In this document: piece after piece, positions 9,197 to 17,969 of the stretch
Layout: each line of letters begins with the position of its first letter
Position numbering within the stretch: the stretch's first letter is position 1
Source of the DNA: an uncultured Lacibacter sp.
GTDB taxonomy: Bacteria; Bacteroidota; Bacteroidia; Chitinophagales; Chitinophagaceae
Assembly (NCBI RefSeq): GCF_946479605.1
Contig: NZ_CAMLGT010000001.1
Span: 1-61,201, forward strand
DNA: 61,201 nucleotides
Direction of reading: 5' to 3'
The notes under the pieces: generated by a model
Databases searched by the model: none
Seen by the model: the letters and a program-made list of their open reading frames with translations, nothing else
Told to the model about the DNA's origin: nothing
Position numbers and translations under genes: made by a program

Positions 9197-9985
9197 ATGA
9201 CCCGTAATAAAGACATATTGAACGAATTGGAGCAGATCAGCCAAGTGGTGGCAAAGCTGAACCCCGTTGTGCCTTACCAGGTGCCGGAGGTTTATTTCGA
9301 CACCTTAGCACCAGTGATTATGGCAAGAATTGCTGCGGGTGGGCAGGAAGAAAACTCTCTCCTCCAGGTTGCAGGTAAGGAAATGCCGCAGGCTATTCCT
9401 GCCGGATATTTTGATACACTCTCCGAAAGCATTCTTGAAAAAATAAAAGCACAGCCGGGACAAACAGTTGCAGATGAATTAGCCGGATTATCGCCATTGC
9501 TTTCCGGCATCAGCAAAACAAATGTTTATGAAGTACCTTCCGGTTACTTCAATACAGTTGCCGATACGGTAAATGCTCAACTGCAACCAACAGCTAAAGT
9601 TGTATCGCTGTTCAGCCGCAAAAACATTCTCCGCTTTGCCGCTGCTGCAGTTGTACTTTCAATGCTTGCATTTGGTATTAACTTTTTGTTACAGCAGCAA
9701 TCAAATTCCATTGCTTTTATCATTGCCAAGGTTGAACCGATTAACACACAAAAACAGTTCAATAAAGAACTGGCTGCATTAAGTGATGATGCAATTGTGA
9801 ACTACCTGCAGCTGACAGCTGACACGAAAGATGTTGAGAAGATCAGTGAATCAATTGATCAAACACAGTTGCCCGAAGAAACAGATTATATGGATGAAGA
9901 GTTCCTTGAAAATTTTATGAAGGAGCTTGAAAAAACTGAAAAACAAACAACACCTGCTGTGGAGGTACAAACTGAAACAGAATAA
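9197..9985 (+). CDS. Single-pass membrane protein, probable anti-sigma partner
   Basis: This 262-residue protein has a membrane segment at about residues 147-166 and an acidic C-terminal tail. Its N-terminal half carries three copies of a P-x-x-YF[DN]T-[LV] unit: VPEVYFDTLAPVI, IPAGYFDTLSESI and VPSGYFNTVADTV, about 50 residues apart. The position between an ECF sigma factor and a small secreted protein suggests it holds the sigma factor at the membrane, but no standard zinc-binding anti-sigma motif is visible. The role is therefore inferred from context. Confidence 0.65.
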   Translation: MTRNKDILNELEQISQVVAKLNPVVPYQVPEVYFDTLAPVIMARIAAGGQEENSLLQVAGKEMPQAIPAGYFDTLSESILEKIKAQPGQTVADELAGLSPLLSGISKTNVYEVPSGYFNTVADTVNAQLQPTAKVVSLFSRKNILRFAAAAVVLSMLAFGINFLLQQQSNSIAFIIAKVEPINTQKQFNKELAALSDDAIVNYLQLTADTKDVEKISESIDQTQLPEETDYMDEEFLENFMKELEKTEKQTTPAVEVQTETE

Positions 9986-10005
9986 AACACCGGAGGATCA
10001 TTAAT

Positions 10006-10431
10006 ATGAAAAAGATTTTTACACTATTACTATTTGCTGTGCTTGGCTTAACAAGTTATGTTCATGCACAGGAACAACCTGATACAAAAGAACAGGAAAA
10101 GATAAAGGCATTGGAGATCGCATTCATCAGCCGTAAACTCAACTTAACTGAAAATGAAGCGCAACGTTTCTGGCCAATTTATAATGAATACAAACGTGAT
10201 GTTCACCAGGTAATGCTCACACAACGAAACAACCCTAACAAAGATGTTGTTGAAGGAGATCAGGCATTGCTTGATGTGAGAAAGAGATATAAAGATCGTT
10301 TTGTTGGTGTGATAGGACAGCCCAGAATGAACAAGTTTTTCCAGGCAGAGCGTGAGTTTCGTGGCGTGTTGTTGAATCAGCTAAAGAACCGCCCAAACAA
10401 GCCAATGTTGCAACGTCAAAAGAGAAATTAA
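10006..10431 (+). CDS. Small secreted Spy/CpxP-like protein
   Basis: The 141-residue product has a signal peptide cut after YVHA-QEQ at about residue 22. The mature part is charged and helical, with ISRKLNLTENEAQRFWPIYNEY at its core. That pattern of an alpha-helical LTxxQ/E-type segment is common in Spy/CpxP-like periplasmic proteins in this phylum. It is the third gene of the sigma factor operon, 20 bp after the anti-sigma candidate, so it may be a sensor or chaperone for envelope stress. Assignment to the Spy family is tentative. Confidence 0.6.
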   Translation: MKKIFTLLLFAVLGLTSYVHAQEQPDTKEQEKIKALEIAFISRKLNLTENEAQRFWPIYNEYKRDVHQVMLTQRNNPNKDVVEGDQALLDVRKRYKDRFVGVIGQPRMNKFFQAEREFRGVLLNQLKNRPNKPMLQRQKRN

Positions 10432-10493
10432 TTTGGATTTTTAATTTCTTATGCTATAAATTTGCGAATAGGTGTTTTTCATAGGTTAGCAAC

Positions 10494-10527
10494 GGCCGAC
10501 TCTTTTCAGGGTTGGCCTATTTTTTTG
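10494..10527 (+). terminator. Terminator of the sigma factor operon
   Basis: The stem GGCCGAC/GTTGGCC (one G-T pair) at 10494-10500 and 10511-10517 is followed by a run of seven T. Confidence 0.8.
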
Positions 10528-10563
10528 CCCATACTTTATGTATTTCTCCAATGAAATATGGTT

Positions 10564-10602
10564 AAAAACAAACATGCATCACTGCTAGCAGGTGATGCAT
10601 GT
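10564..10602 (-). terminator. Terminator of the MBL hydrolase gene (minus strand)
   Basis: A perfect 11-bp inverted repeat ACATGCATCAC/GTGATGCATGT lies at 10572-10582 and 10592-10602. Its loop contains the palindrome TGCTAGCA. On the minus strand it is followed by a T-rich run, as expected for the gene ending at 10681. Confidence 0.75.
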
Positions 10603-10680
10603 GCATGAAAAATATCTGTAATCAACTGTTAGAGAAAAACAAACTGTAATGTAGTTAAATGATTCATTACATGATTGCTT

Positions 10681-11424
10681 TTAAAATTGAAATACCGGAG
10701 TTTTTATATCATGATAAAACAGAAACTTCCAGTTCTCTTTCTGGCCTTGTGCCCACCATTTTACACGCAGATCAGCAGCCAGCTTCCCATCAAAATCATA
10801 TTTGGTCACAAACTTTGTTTTCATCTGGAATAACTGTGGTGCCACATCGCCACCAAAGAAAACTGTTTCGTTATTTTCCTTGATCCAGAACACCTGGTGC
10901 CATGGACTGTGTGCACCTGTCCATTCGTAATAAATATAATCATCAATTACGCCGGTGCTTTCTACCAATTGTATGCGGTCTGTTTCAGTAAGCAAACTCA
11001 CATCATCAATAGCATACGACTTTGACAATTTACTAACTGCAATTTCAAGTTCCTGTTTGTTTACTACATACGTTGCATTGGGAAAGCTCATGAAGCGTTG
11101 TTTCAATACAGCATCTTCTTTACTGATGCCACCTGCATGATCTCTATGCAAATGACTCATTAAAACTTTTGTTACTTCCATTGGGTTAATGCCCGCCTCC
11201 ATCAAATTATGATGTATCTGCAATGTACCATCGGGCATGGTAAAACCCAGCCCTGTATCAAGCAACAGAATATCTTTCTCAGTAATAACAACAAAGGGTT
11301 GCACTTCTACCAGTAAACTGCCTGCCGGTCTGTCTTTAATATTGTCTTTTGCCGGATCAAAGGGAACAAATTTTTTTGTGCCATCTACTGTAAAACTGCC
11401 TTCGGAAAGTGGAATTATTTTCAT
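10681..11424 (-). CDS. MBL fold metallo-hydrolase
   Basis: This 247-residue cytosolic-type enzyme has the metallo-beta-lactamase zinc motif HLHRDHAGG near residue 90, followed by FFGGDVAPQ and a C-terminal FYHD. Such proteins hydrolyse diverse esters, lactones or thioesters. No signal peptide is present. The start at 11424 (MKIIPLSEGSFTVD) is chosen because the longer ORF to 11478 adds a cysteine-rich, non-conserved leader. The substrate cannot be told from sequence. A terminator follows at 10564-10602. Confidence 0.85.
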   Translation of the reverse strand: MKIIPLSEGSFTVDGTKKFVPFDPAKDNIKDRPAGSLLVEVQPFVVITEKDILLLDTGLGFTMPDGTLQIHHNLMEAGINPMEVTKVLMSHLHRDHAGGISKEDAVLKQRFMSFPNATYVVNKQELEIAVSKLSKSYAIDDVSLLTETDRIQLVESTGVIDDYIYYEWTGAHSPWHQVFWIKENNETVFFGGDVAPQLFQMKTKFVTKYDFDGKLAADLRVKWWAQGQKENWKFLFYHDIKTPVFQF

Positions 11425-11512
11425 GTGTTCATTTTCATTAACTGACTTGCATCTGCAACTGTTGTTGCAAAAGGTCATTAACAGGCTGCAAAGATAAAGG
11501 CGGGAATAGTAA

Positions 11513-11806
11513 TCAATTCATCACCAGTTTTGGTGCGCCGATCATGGTATCAAATATAAACAGCTCATCCAGTTCATAGTTGATGAACGGGCGTATTGGA
11601 AACAGGTCAATAAGTGCTTCAGCATCAGGCTCCGACTCTGCATTCAGCACCACCCACCCTTTGCTGCGTGTTCCGTTTACTGAATAAGTGATGATGACTT
11701 CATCACGCATCATATCCTGTATATGCTGGCGGTGAGCAGGTATAGCTGCCCAGAAATCTTCTTCCAACAACGCTGGCAAATAAAAAGTACAGAGATATTT
11801 TTTCAT
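11513..11806 (-). CDS. YciI-like / muconolactone-isomerase-like small protein
   Basis: The 97-residue product has the size and pattern of a dimeric alpha/beta-barrel protein: an N-terminal strand MKKYLCTFYLP, a central helix with AIPAHRQHIQDMM, and GWVVLNAESEPDAEALIDLFPI, a segment common to YCII-related and muconolactone-isomerase-type proteins. No active-site residue can be named with confidence. It lies 52 bp downstream of rodA on the same strand and may be read through from the cell-shape operon. Confidence 0.55.
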   Translation of the reverse strand: MKKYLCTFYLPALLEEDFWAAIPAHRQHIQDMMRDEVIITYSVNGTRSKGWVVLNAESEPDAEALIDLFPIRPFINYELDELFIFDTMIGAPKLVMN

Positions 11807-11858
11807 ACCCGGACGATTTAGATTGTTAACAAGAAGGCAGGCAACAGCTCAGAGTTTG

Positions 11859-13202
11859 TTAACGCAGCACCATGCTACGATCAGCATCGAGGCGCAGCAT
11901 TATAAAAATAAGAATGGTGAATGTTACAAGTGAAGACCCACCATAACTCAGTAAAGGTAGTGTAATCCCGATTACGGGCATTAAACCAATGGTCATGCTA
12001 ATGTTGATCATGATATGAAACAAGAGGATGGCTGCCACACTGTATGCATATACACGGGAGAAGGTACTTCGTTGTCGTTCAGCAAGTGTAATGATGCGGT
12101 AGAGTAAAAAGAAGTATAATGCAAGCAGCAAAGCACTTCCCCAAAAGCCAAAACTTTCACCAATGGCTGTAAAGATGAAATCGGTATGTTGTTCTGGTAC
12201 AAAATCGCCCTGTGTAGTAACACCTTTCAGAAATCCTTTTCCGGCAAGGCCGCCTGAACCAATTGCAATTTTTGATTGCTTCACATTGTAAGTATAGTCA
12301 CGCTTTTTTCCGCTTGCCAGTTCTTTTTCGTATTGTGCAATTCTTTCAGGCGATTTAGGTACATAGCTTTTACCAAAGTTGCTGAGTACACGTTCGGCCT
12401 GGTAGGGTTTCATGATCTTATCAAACACGATGTTATCTACAAACCATTTAAATCCTATTATTGCTACATATAGAATGAGAATACCGCCCAATAAAAAGAA
12501 ATTCCGTTTAATTGGCCGCCAGAGATAGTAAACAGCAATGAGCACCACTACACCCAGAGCAATTACATACGGTGTGAAATCCAAAACAATTGATGAGATA
12601 AACAGCACCACAAAAGAAAATCCTGCAATCAGATATGCTGCAGGTAATCCTTCCCTGTACATTACCAGGAAGAATGAAAAGTAAACCAAGGCAAGACCTG
12701 TTTCTTTTTGTGCAATGGAAAGTAAAGCAGGACCAAGTGTAAGGGCAAAGGCAATAAGGTGAGAGCGAAATGTTTTAAACTCAGTTTCCTGCCGGCTTAA
12801 ATATTTTGCAAGTGCCAGCGCTGTAAATACTTTACATAATTCGGCTGGCTGCAGGTTAAAACCACCACCTAATGCGATCCATGATTTTGAACCACTGATG
12901 TCTTTACCAATTACAAATGTGAGCAACATGAGCAGTATGCCAAACATGTACAGCAAATTGGCAATGGTGGTAAAGAACTTACTATCTGTTAAGAGAATGA
13001 ATACGCCTACCAATGAGCTGACACCAATGAACAAAACTTGTCTTGAATAGTTTTTCTTTAACTCCAGTAACGATTGGAAAAATGAATCGCCCATGCGAAA
13101 CTCTACTGAAAAAATAGCAATGAAACCAACCAGCACTAATGCATAGTACAACAGCAACGTTGTTACATCAACCCCTTTCCCTATGGTAGCCTGTTTTTCC
13201 AT
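11859..13202 (-). CDS. rodA: Rod shape-determining protein RodA (SEDS glycosyltransferase)
   Basis: RodA polymerises glycan strands from lipid II during cell elongation, together with PBP2. The 447-residue protein is hydrophobic with about ten membrane segments. Family motifs include DISGSKSWIALGGGFNLQPAE and, at the C-terminus, INISMTIGLMPVIGITLPLLSYGGSS (seen in part as GLMPVIGITLPLLSYGGS). It is longer than E. coli RodA (370) because of an extracytoplasmic insertion around residues 255-320. Its ATG overlaps the mrdA stop by one base (TAATG), which implies translational coupling. Confidence 0.95.
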   Translation of the reverse strand: MEKQATIGKGVDVTTLLLYYALVLVGFIAIFSVEFRMGDSFFQSLLELKKNYSRQVLFIGVSSLVGVFILLTDSKFFTTIANLLYMFGILLMLLTFVIGKDISGSKSWIALGGGFNLQPAELCKVFTALALAKYLSRQETEFKTFRSHLIAFALTLGPALLSIAQKETGLALVYFSFFLVMYREGLPAAYLIAGFSFVVLFISSIVLDFTPYVIALGVVVLIAVYYLWRPIKRNFFLLGGILILYVAIIGFKWFVDNIVFDKIMKPYQAERVLSNFGKSYVPKSPERIAQYEKELASGKKRDYTYNVKQSKIAIGSGGLAGKGFLKGVTTQGDFVPEQHTDFIFTAIGESFGFWGSALLLALYFFLLYRIITLAERQRSTFSRVYAYSVAAILLFHIMINISMTIGLMPVIGITLPLLSYGGSSLVTFTILIFIMLRLDADRSMVLR

Positions 13203-15295
13203 TAACTCTTTTGCTGTTTTGCTTCTTTAAAAAACTGTAACCTTTCCGTTGGCACAAGAGCAAGCAATTTTGTTTGTTTGCGCTGCTGCTCCGGTTTTGC
13301 TGGTGTTGAAGGTTGTTTCGGTGCAGCCAGTTTGCCAACAGCAGTTGAATCAAGACGTGGTTTTCTTTGTTTTATCTGCTGAACGGAATCTTTTACCCTG
13401 CGTATAGAATCTCTTCTGTACTGCTCATACTTGATCTTGGCAGGAGTGATCACTACATTACTGATGCGTTCGATCTCAGCTTTGCGCCTGTCTCCGGCAA
13501 TTGAATCAGTAAGAAATTTTTCCATCAGCAATGAAGCAATTGGTGCAGCCCATGTGGAACCGTAACCTGCATTTTCAACCACCACACAAATAGCGATCTT
13601 AGGATCATCTTTTGGTGCAAATGCCACAAAGAAAGAATGGTTCTGCTGCTTCTTACCTCTGAAATAGTTTTCAACCGTTCCCGTTTTTGCACAAACAGCA
13701 TAGCCATCAATTGCAGCATTGCGGGCAGTACCATTTGTTACCACCATTTCCATTCCATCAATTACTGCCTGGTAATAATCATTGGTAATATGCAATGGCG
13801 AAATTTTTCTCCTGTACTTATTGAGTATCGTATCTTCTGCCGTTTCGCCTTCAATGTTTTTTACAAAGTGCGGCGTGTAATACCAGCCACGGTTGGCAAT
13901 TAAACACATGGCATTTGCCATTTGCAAGGGAGTGGTTTGTATCTCCCCTTGGCCAATACCAAGCGAAGCAATGGTACAACTGCTCCAGCCTCCTTTACGA
14001 AACACTTTGTTATAACGTGCAGTATCCGGAATATAACCTGCATACTCGCCGGGCAGATCAACACCCAGGCGATGACCAAGTCCAAACCCTGACATGTATT
14101 CTTTCCACTTCATTAAACCAGCTTCAATATTCCCGTATTGTTTGTTATCAAGCGCCATACGCAAAACATGCGCATAGTAGGAGTTACAGGAGTTGGCAAT
14201 GGATAAGCTGAGATTAGCCGCATGCCCGGCATTACTATGCGTACATGCTGGTCTGCCGCAAGGCCCATAGCGGCCAAAACAAGGATAACCGAATGATGGC
14301 GTGATCAATCCTTCATCAAGTGCAACCAATGCACCCAATGGTTTAAATGTAGAACCGGGCGGATAAACACCCTGCATACCACGGTTCAATAATGGAGAAG
14401 CCGGATCTAAAAACAAACGGCTGAAATTTCTTCTTGACTCGGAACCGGTCAACTCATTTGGGTCATAAGTGGGGCCCGATGTCATGGCAATAATACCACC
14501 AGTTTTGGGTTCAATGGCTACCACACTTCCCACTTTACCGTTCATTAATTTCTCCGCCAGTTGCTGCACTTCCACATCAATATATGTGTTCAAATGACGA
14601 CCTGCTACAGAGGCCGTATCAAACTCGCCATTTTCATATTTACCGATTGGCCTGTTGAAATTATCACGCAGGATATACTGGATGCCACGCTGCCCCATCA
14701 ATATTTTTTCGTACGAACTTTCCAACCCACTGCGTCCGGCAAAATCACCCATCTGGTAAAAAAAGTTCGACCGCTTGAGCATGGGCGAATCTACTTCGCC
14801 TACATAACCAAGTATATGGGCTGCTGCTTTGTAAGGATAACTGCGGATAGGACGTTCCTGTAAAAAAAATGCCGGTTGAAAACGGAATAAATTTTCATTG
14901 ACCCTTGCATATTTTTCCGGCGATAGCAATGCTTCAAAAACAGAAGGACGGTTCCTTGAATTTTTAATGATAGCCGTTAATACTCTTTCTTTAAACTGTG
15001 CAGTATCAATACCAAGAATACGGCAAAGTGTAAATGTATCAACACCTTTTAATTGCGATGGTGTAACCATCAGATCATACATGGTTACGTTGTCAAGAAT
15101 AGCCTTCCCGTTTCTGTCGAAAATGATCCCACGGCTGGGATATACAATTTTGCGGAGAATAGCCTGATCGTTCGCAAGTTTGGAATATTTCGACGTAAAC
15201 AATTGCAGCGTCATGAGGCGCACAAGAATGATAGCAAATACAATTGCTATAATAATACGGATCGTTATTTGTCTTGATTGGTTAAATTCGGCCAT
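13202..15295 (-). CDS. mrdA: Penicillin-binding protein 2 (elongasome transpeptidase)
   Basis: PBP2 crosslinks peptidoglycan in the periplasm with RodA. The 697-residue protein has one N-terminal membrane anchor (residues 10-30), a dimerisation domain and a transpeptidase domain. Active-site motifs are visible: GSTFKPL (SxxK), NSCNSYY (SxN) and CAKTGTVENY (KTG). A charged C-terminal tail of about 80 residues is extra and low in complexity, rich in Lys, Arg, Gln and Pro. It follows mreD after 33 bp and overlaps rodA by one base. Confidence 0.95.
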   Translation of the reverse strand: MAEFNQSRQITIRIIIAIVFAIILVRLMTLQLFTSKYSKLANDQAILRKIVYPSRGIIFDRNGKAILDNVTMYDLMVTPSQLKGVDTFTLCRILGIDTAQFKERVLTAIIKNSRNRPSVFEALLSPEKYARVNENLFRFQPAFFLQERPIRSYPYKAAAHILGYVGEVDSPMLKRSNFFYQMGDFAGRSGLESSYEKILMGQRGIQYILRDNFNRPIGKYENGEFDTASVAGRHLNTYIDVEVQQLAEKLMNGKVGSVVAIEPKTGGIIAMTSGPTYDPNELTGSESRRNFSRLFLDPASPLLNRGMQGVYPPGSTFKPLGALVALDEGLITPSFGYPCFGRYGPCGRPACTHSNAGHAANLSLSIANSCNSYYAHVLRMALDNKQYGNIEAGLMKWKEYMSGFGLGHRLGVDLPGEYAGYIPDTARYNKVFRKGGWSSCTIASLGIGQGEIQTTPLQMANAMCLIANRGWYYTPHFVKNIEGETAEDTILNKYRRKISPLHITNDYYQAVIDGMEMVVTNGTARNAAIDGYAVCAKTGTVENYFRGKKQQNHSFFVAFAPKDDPKIAICVVVENAGYGSTWAAPIASLLMEKFLTDSIAGDRRKAEIERISNVVITPAKIKYEQYRRDSIRRVKDSVQQIKQRKPRLDSTAVGKLAAPKQPSTPAKPEQQRKQTKLLALVPTERLQFFKEAKQQKS

Positions 15296-15328
15296 GGCCT
15301 CTTATAAGGTTTTTCAATGTTTGCAGCA

Positions 15329-15859
15329 TCAGGTATTGGTTAAAAACTTCTGCTTCCGTATAAAGATAATTTCAATTACTGTTATGAGCAACAGGCTTAC
15401 AACAGTGGAGCCTGCTGTTTTCAATAACAAATAAACAATGTTTCCAAACTGGAACGCCTGGATAGTAAATAACCATCCATGATGTAACAGCGTAAGTACC
15501 GATACATACGTTACATAACGTGCAAAACCAAGACTGGTAACCGAAGGTTCACGATAGTTGAATTCAACACCTTGTTGAGGTACCAGCAGGTTAATAAAGA
15601 ACGGACGCACATAACCAATAAGCACACATGCAGCAGCATGCAAGCCGGGTGTTTTTGTAAAAAAATCGAGGCAGATGCCACAGATAAACGACAGGAGCAA
15701 TAAACTGCTGCGGCTGATATTAAACGGTAACCAGAGTATAAAAAGAAAATAGATGTAAGGAGTAATGTACTGATGCAATGGTGGCACCTGGTTAAGCACA
15801 AACACCTGCAACAGTATAAACAGGATCAAACGGATGATATTTCGCAGGAGGTTGCTCAT
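15329..15859 (-). CDS. mreD: Rod shape-determining protein MreD
   Basis: The 176-residue hydrophobic protein has five or six membrane segments and fits MreD by size and position between mreC and mrdA. The sequence itself is weakly conserved, as usual for MreD, with motifs such as LPFNISRSSLLLLSFICGICLDFF. That segment (short form SLLLLSFICGICLDFF) resembles the MreD helix with a conserved Gly-Asp. Its ATG overlaps the mreC stop by four bases (ATGA). It acts in the inner membrane to bridge MreC and RodA. Confidence 0.85.
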   Translation of the reverse strand: MSNLLRNIIRLILFILLQVFVLNQVPPLHQYITPYIYFLFILWLPFNISRSSLLLLSFICGICLDFFTKTPGLHAAACVLIGYVRPFFINLLVPQQGVEFNYREPSVTSLGFARYVTYVSVLTLLHHGWLFTIQAFQFGNIVYLLLKTAGSTVVSLLLITVIEIIFIRKQKFLTNT

Positions 15860-16704
15860 TTCTTTTGCTTAATACGTTGTTCAAGTTCCCGTTGTTCTGC
15901 ACGTTGCAGATTTGCTACTACAAATACATTTTGCAGTTGGCTGAAATCATTTGATGGTGTTATCTCCAGCAGGTAGTTGTTGGTACTTTTTTCAAGATAA
16001 ACTTTTGCTATGGTGCCCACCATGATGCCCGGAGGAAAATCGGAGTACTGACTTGTGATCACTGTATCGCCTTTCCCAAGCTTTACACTTTTTGGTATAT
16101 CTCTCAGCTGTACTAACCTTGGATTCTTTCCATTCCATTCAATACGGCCGCTTTCGCCGGTTTTTTTCAATCTGGCACTAATGCGGCTTTGTTTGTTGAG
16201 CATGCTCATTACTGTTGCAAAATTGTCCGACACATCCAGCACAACACCTGCTGCCCCGCTTGCAGTAATGACCACCATACCCGGCTGCACGCCTTGTTTA
16301 CTGCCACGATGAATCGTAAAATAGTTGTTGGGCTGAATAACAGAATTGTTTACCACCTGCGCATCCAGATACAGGTATTTTCTTTTTTCGCCGGTTGTAT
16401 CAATCGCTATTGTATCTGTTACAATGCGCTGCGCAGTATCAGGCGCCTGAAAATTTTCTGCAAGTCTGTTTTGTACTTCTGCCAATCGCTGGCGTAATGC
16501 CTCATTCTCTTTTTTAAGACTGAAATAACCGCTCACTTTACTGTATTGCTTTTCAACCCTGCCGGTTATTTCACCAGCAGTATCCATATAAGATGCCTGG
16601 TGAAATTTGTTATACCGGAACAGCAATGTCATACTCACCACCTGTAACAACAGGAACAGCAGCAATATTGAAAACCGCCTGATAAAAGCAAAAAGATTCC
16701 GCAC
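15856..16704 (-). CDS. mreC: Rod shape-determining protein MreC
   Basis: MreC is a periplasmic scaffold of the elongasome that binds PBP2. The 282-residue protein has an N-terminal membrane helix (residues 10-28), a coiled coil at about residues 65-90 (SLKKENEALRQRLAEVQNRL) and the beta-barrel domain with GSKQGVQPGMVVI and PGIMVGTIAKV. Length is normal. It is 43 bp after mreB and overlaps mreD by ATGA. Confidence 0.93.
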   Translation of the reverse strand: MRNLFAFIRRFSILLLFLLLQVVSMTLLFRYNKFHQASYMDTAGEITGRVEKQYSKVSGYFSLKKENEALRQRLAEVQNRLAENFQAPDTAQRIVTDTIAIDTTGEKRKYLYLDAQVVNNSVIQPNNYFTIHRGSKQGVQPGMVVITASGAAGVVLDVSDNFATVMSMLNKQSRISARLKKTGESGRIEWNGKNPRLVQLRDIPKSVKLGKGDTVITSQYSDFPPGIMVGTIAKVYLEKSTNNYLLEITPSNDFSQLQNVFVVANLQRAEQRELEQRIKQKK

Positions 16705-16747
16705 GAAAGGTGGGTTTAAAGGATTCCACCGCTTATGAATGCCCTCA

Positions 16748-17776
16748 TCAGTTGCGCATCACAAACGGATAGCGATTGTAATTTTTAAGTGCAATACCTG
16801 TGCCTCTTACCACACTCTTCAGCGGATCATCGGCTATATGAACAGGTAATTTTATTTTTTGATTGAGACGTTTATCTAAACCACGGAGCAACGCACCACC
16901 ACCGGTAATATAAATACCACGACGGTAAATATCCGCGGCAAGTTCAGGAGGGGTCATCTCAAGTGCTTTCAGGATGGCTTCTTCAATTTTGAAAATGCTT
17001 TTATCCAGTGCTTCTGCAATTTCCTGGTAACTGACCATGATCTGTTTCGGAATACCTGTTACAAGGTCACGACCGTTTACAGGAATATCATCCGGAGGAG
17101 TATCCAGTTCTTTCATGGCTGCACCGATCTGTATCTTGATCTGTTCGGCTGTACGTTCACCAATGAGTAAGCTATGGTAACGGCGGAGGGCTTCCATAAT
17201 ATCAGCCGTAAATTCATCACCCGCAATACGGATACTTTGGTCGCAAACAATACCGGCAAGGGCAATTACTGTAATACCAGTGGTACCTCCACCAATATCA
17301 ACGATCATATTACCTACCGGTTCTTCCACATCAATACCAATACCAAGCGCTGCTGCCATTGGTTCGTGAAGAAGATACACTTCCTGTGCACCAGCTTGCT
17401 CAGCACTGTCACGTACCGCTCTTTTTTCCACCTCGGTAATGCTGGAAGGTATACAGATCATCATCCGCCATTTTGGGGCGAACAATGGTTTTTTGGTCAA
17501 TACTAACTTAATAAGCTCACGGATCATTAACTCAGCCGCATTAAAATCGGCAATTACACCGTCTTTCAACGGACGAACAGTGCGGATGCTTTCATGGGTT
17601 TTTTCATGCATCATCAATGCCTTCTTTCCCACGGCCAGTACATTCTTAGGATTGTTCCGGTCAAGTGCTACGATAGAGGGTTCGTTTACAACGATCTCAT
17701 CGTTATGTATAATGAGGGTATTGGCAGTACCCAGGTCCATTGCTATTTCCTGAATAAAAAAGTTGAAGAGTCCCAT
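16748..17776 (-). CDS. mreB: Cell-shape protein MreB (bacterial actin)
   Basis: MreB forms membrane-associated filaments that steer lateral wall synthesis. The 342-residue protein has actin-fold phosphate and nucleotide motifs: DLGTANTLI near residue 15, VDIGGGTTGITVIAL near residue 165 and ITGGGALLRGLDKRL near residue 290. Length and motifs are typical. It is the first gene of the mreBCD-mrdA-rodA operon and has a good promoter immediately upstream. Confidence 0.97.
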   Translation of the reverse strand: MGLFNFFIQEIAMDLGTANTLIIHNDEIVVNEPSIVALDRNNPKNVLAVGKKALMMHEKTHESIRTVRPLKDGVIADFNAAELMIRELIKLVLTKKPLFAPKWRMMICIPSSITEVEKRAVRDSAEQAGAQEVYLLHEPMAAALGIGIDVEEPVGNMIVDIGGGTTGITVIALAGIVCDQSIRIAGDEFTADIMEALRRYHSLLIGERTAEQIKIQIGAAMKELDTPPDDIPVNGRDLVTGIPKQIMVSYQEIAEALDKSIFKIEEAILKALEMTPPELAADIYRRGIYITGGGALLRGLDKRLNQKIKLPVHIADDPLKSVVRGTGIALKNYNRYPFVMRN

Positions 17777-17810
17777 ATTGGTTACTGGAAAATTATAATT
17801 CCGATGGTTG

Positions 17811-17840
17811 CAAATTTGAGAGAAAAATTTGGAATTACAA
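17811..17840 (-). promoter_or_regulatory. Promoter of the mreB operon
   Basis: On the minus strand a TTG (17838-17840) is followed after 19 bp by CAAATTTG (17811-17818), which matches the Bacteroidota -33/-7 arrangement TTG-N19-TAnnTTTG with C for the first T. The -7 ends 34 bp before the mreB start codon. Confidence 0.6.
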
Positions 17841-17930
17841 CGCTAAAACCGTGCCTGTAAGTGTTTTTCCTCACAATTTTTTCAAAACATGTTTAAGCCT
17901 TGCCAGCAAAGCATTTCAAGAGTGCTGCAA

Positions 17931-17962
17931 AAAAGAAAACGAAGTATTTGAATACTTCGTTT
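17931..17962 (-). terminator. Terminator of purD
   Basis: The stem AAACGAAGTAT/ATACTTCGTTT at 17937-17947 and 17952-17962 has a four-base loop. On the minus strand it is followed by a T-rich run, placing it just after the purD stop. Confidence 0.8.
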
Positions 17963-17969
17963 ATGCATA

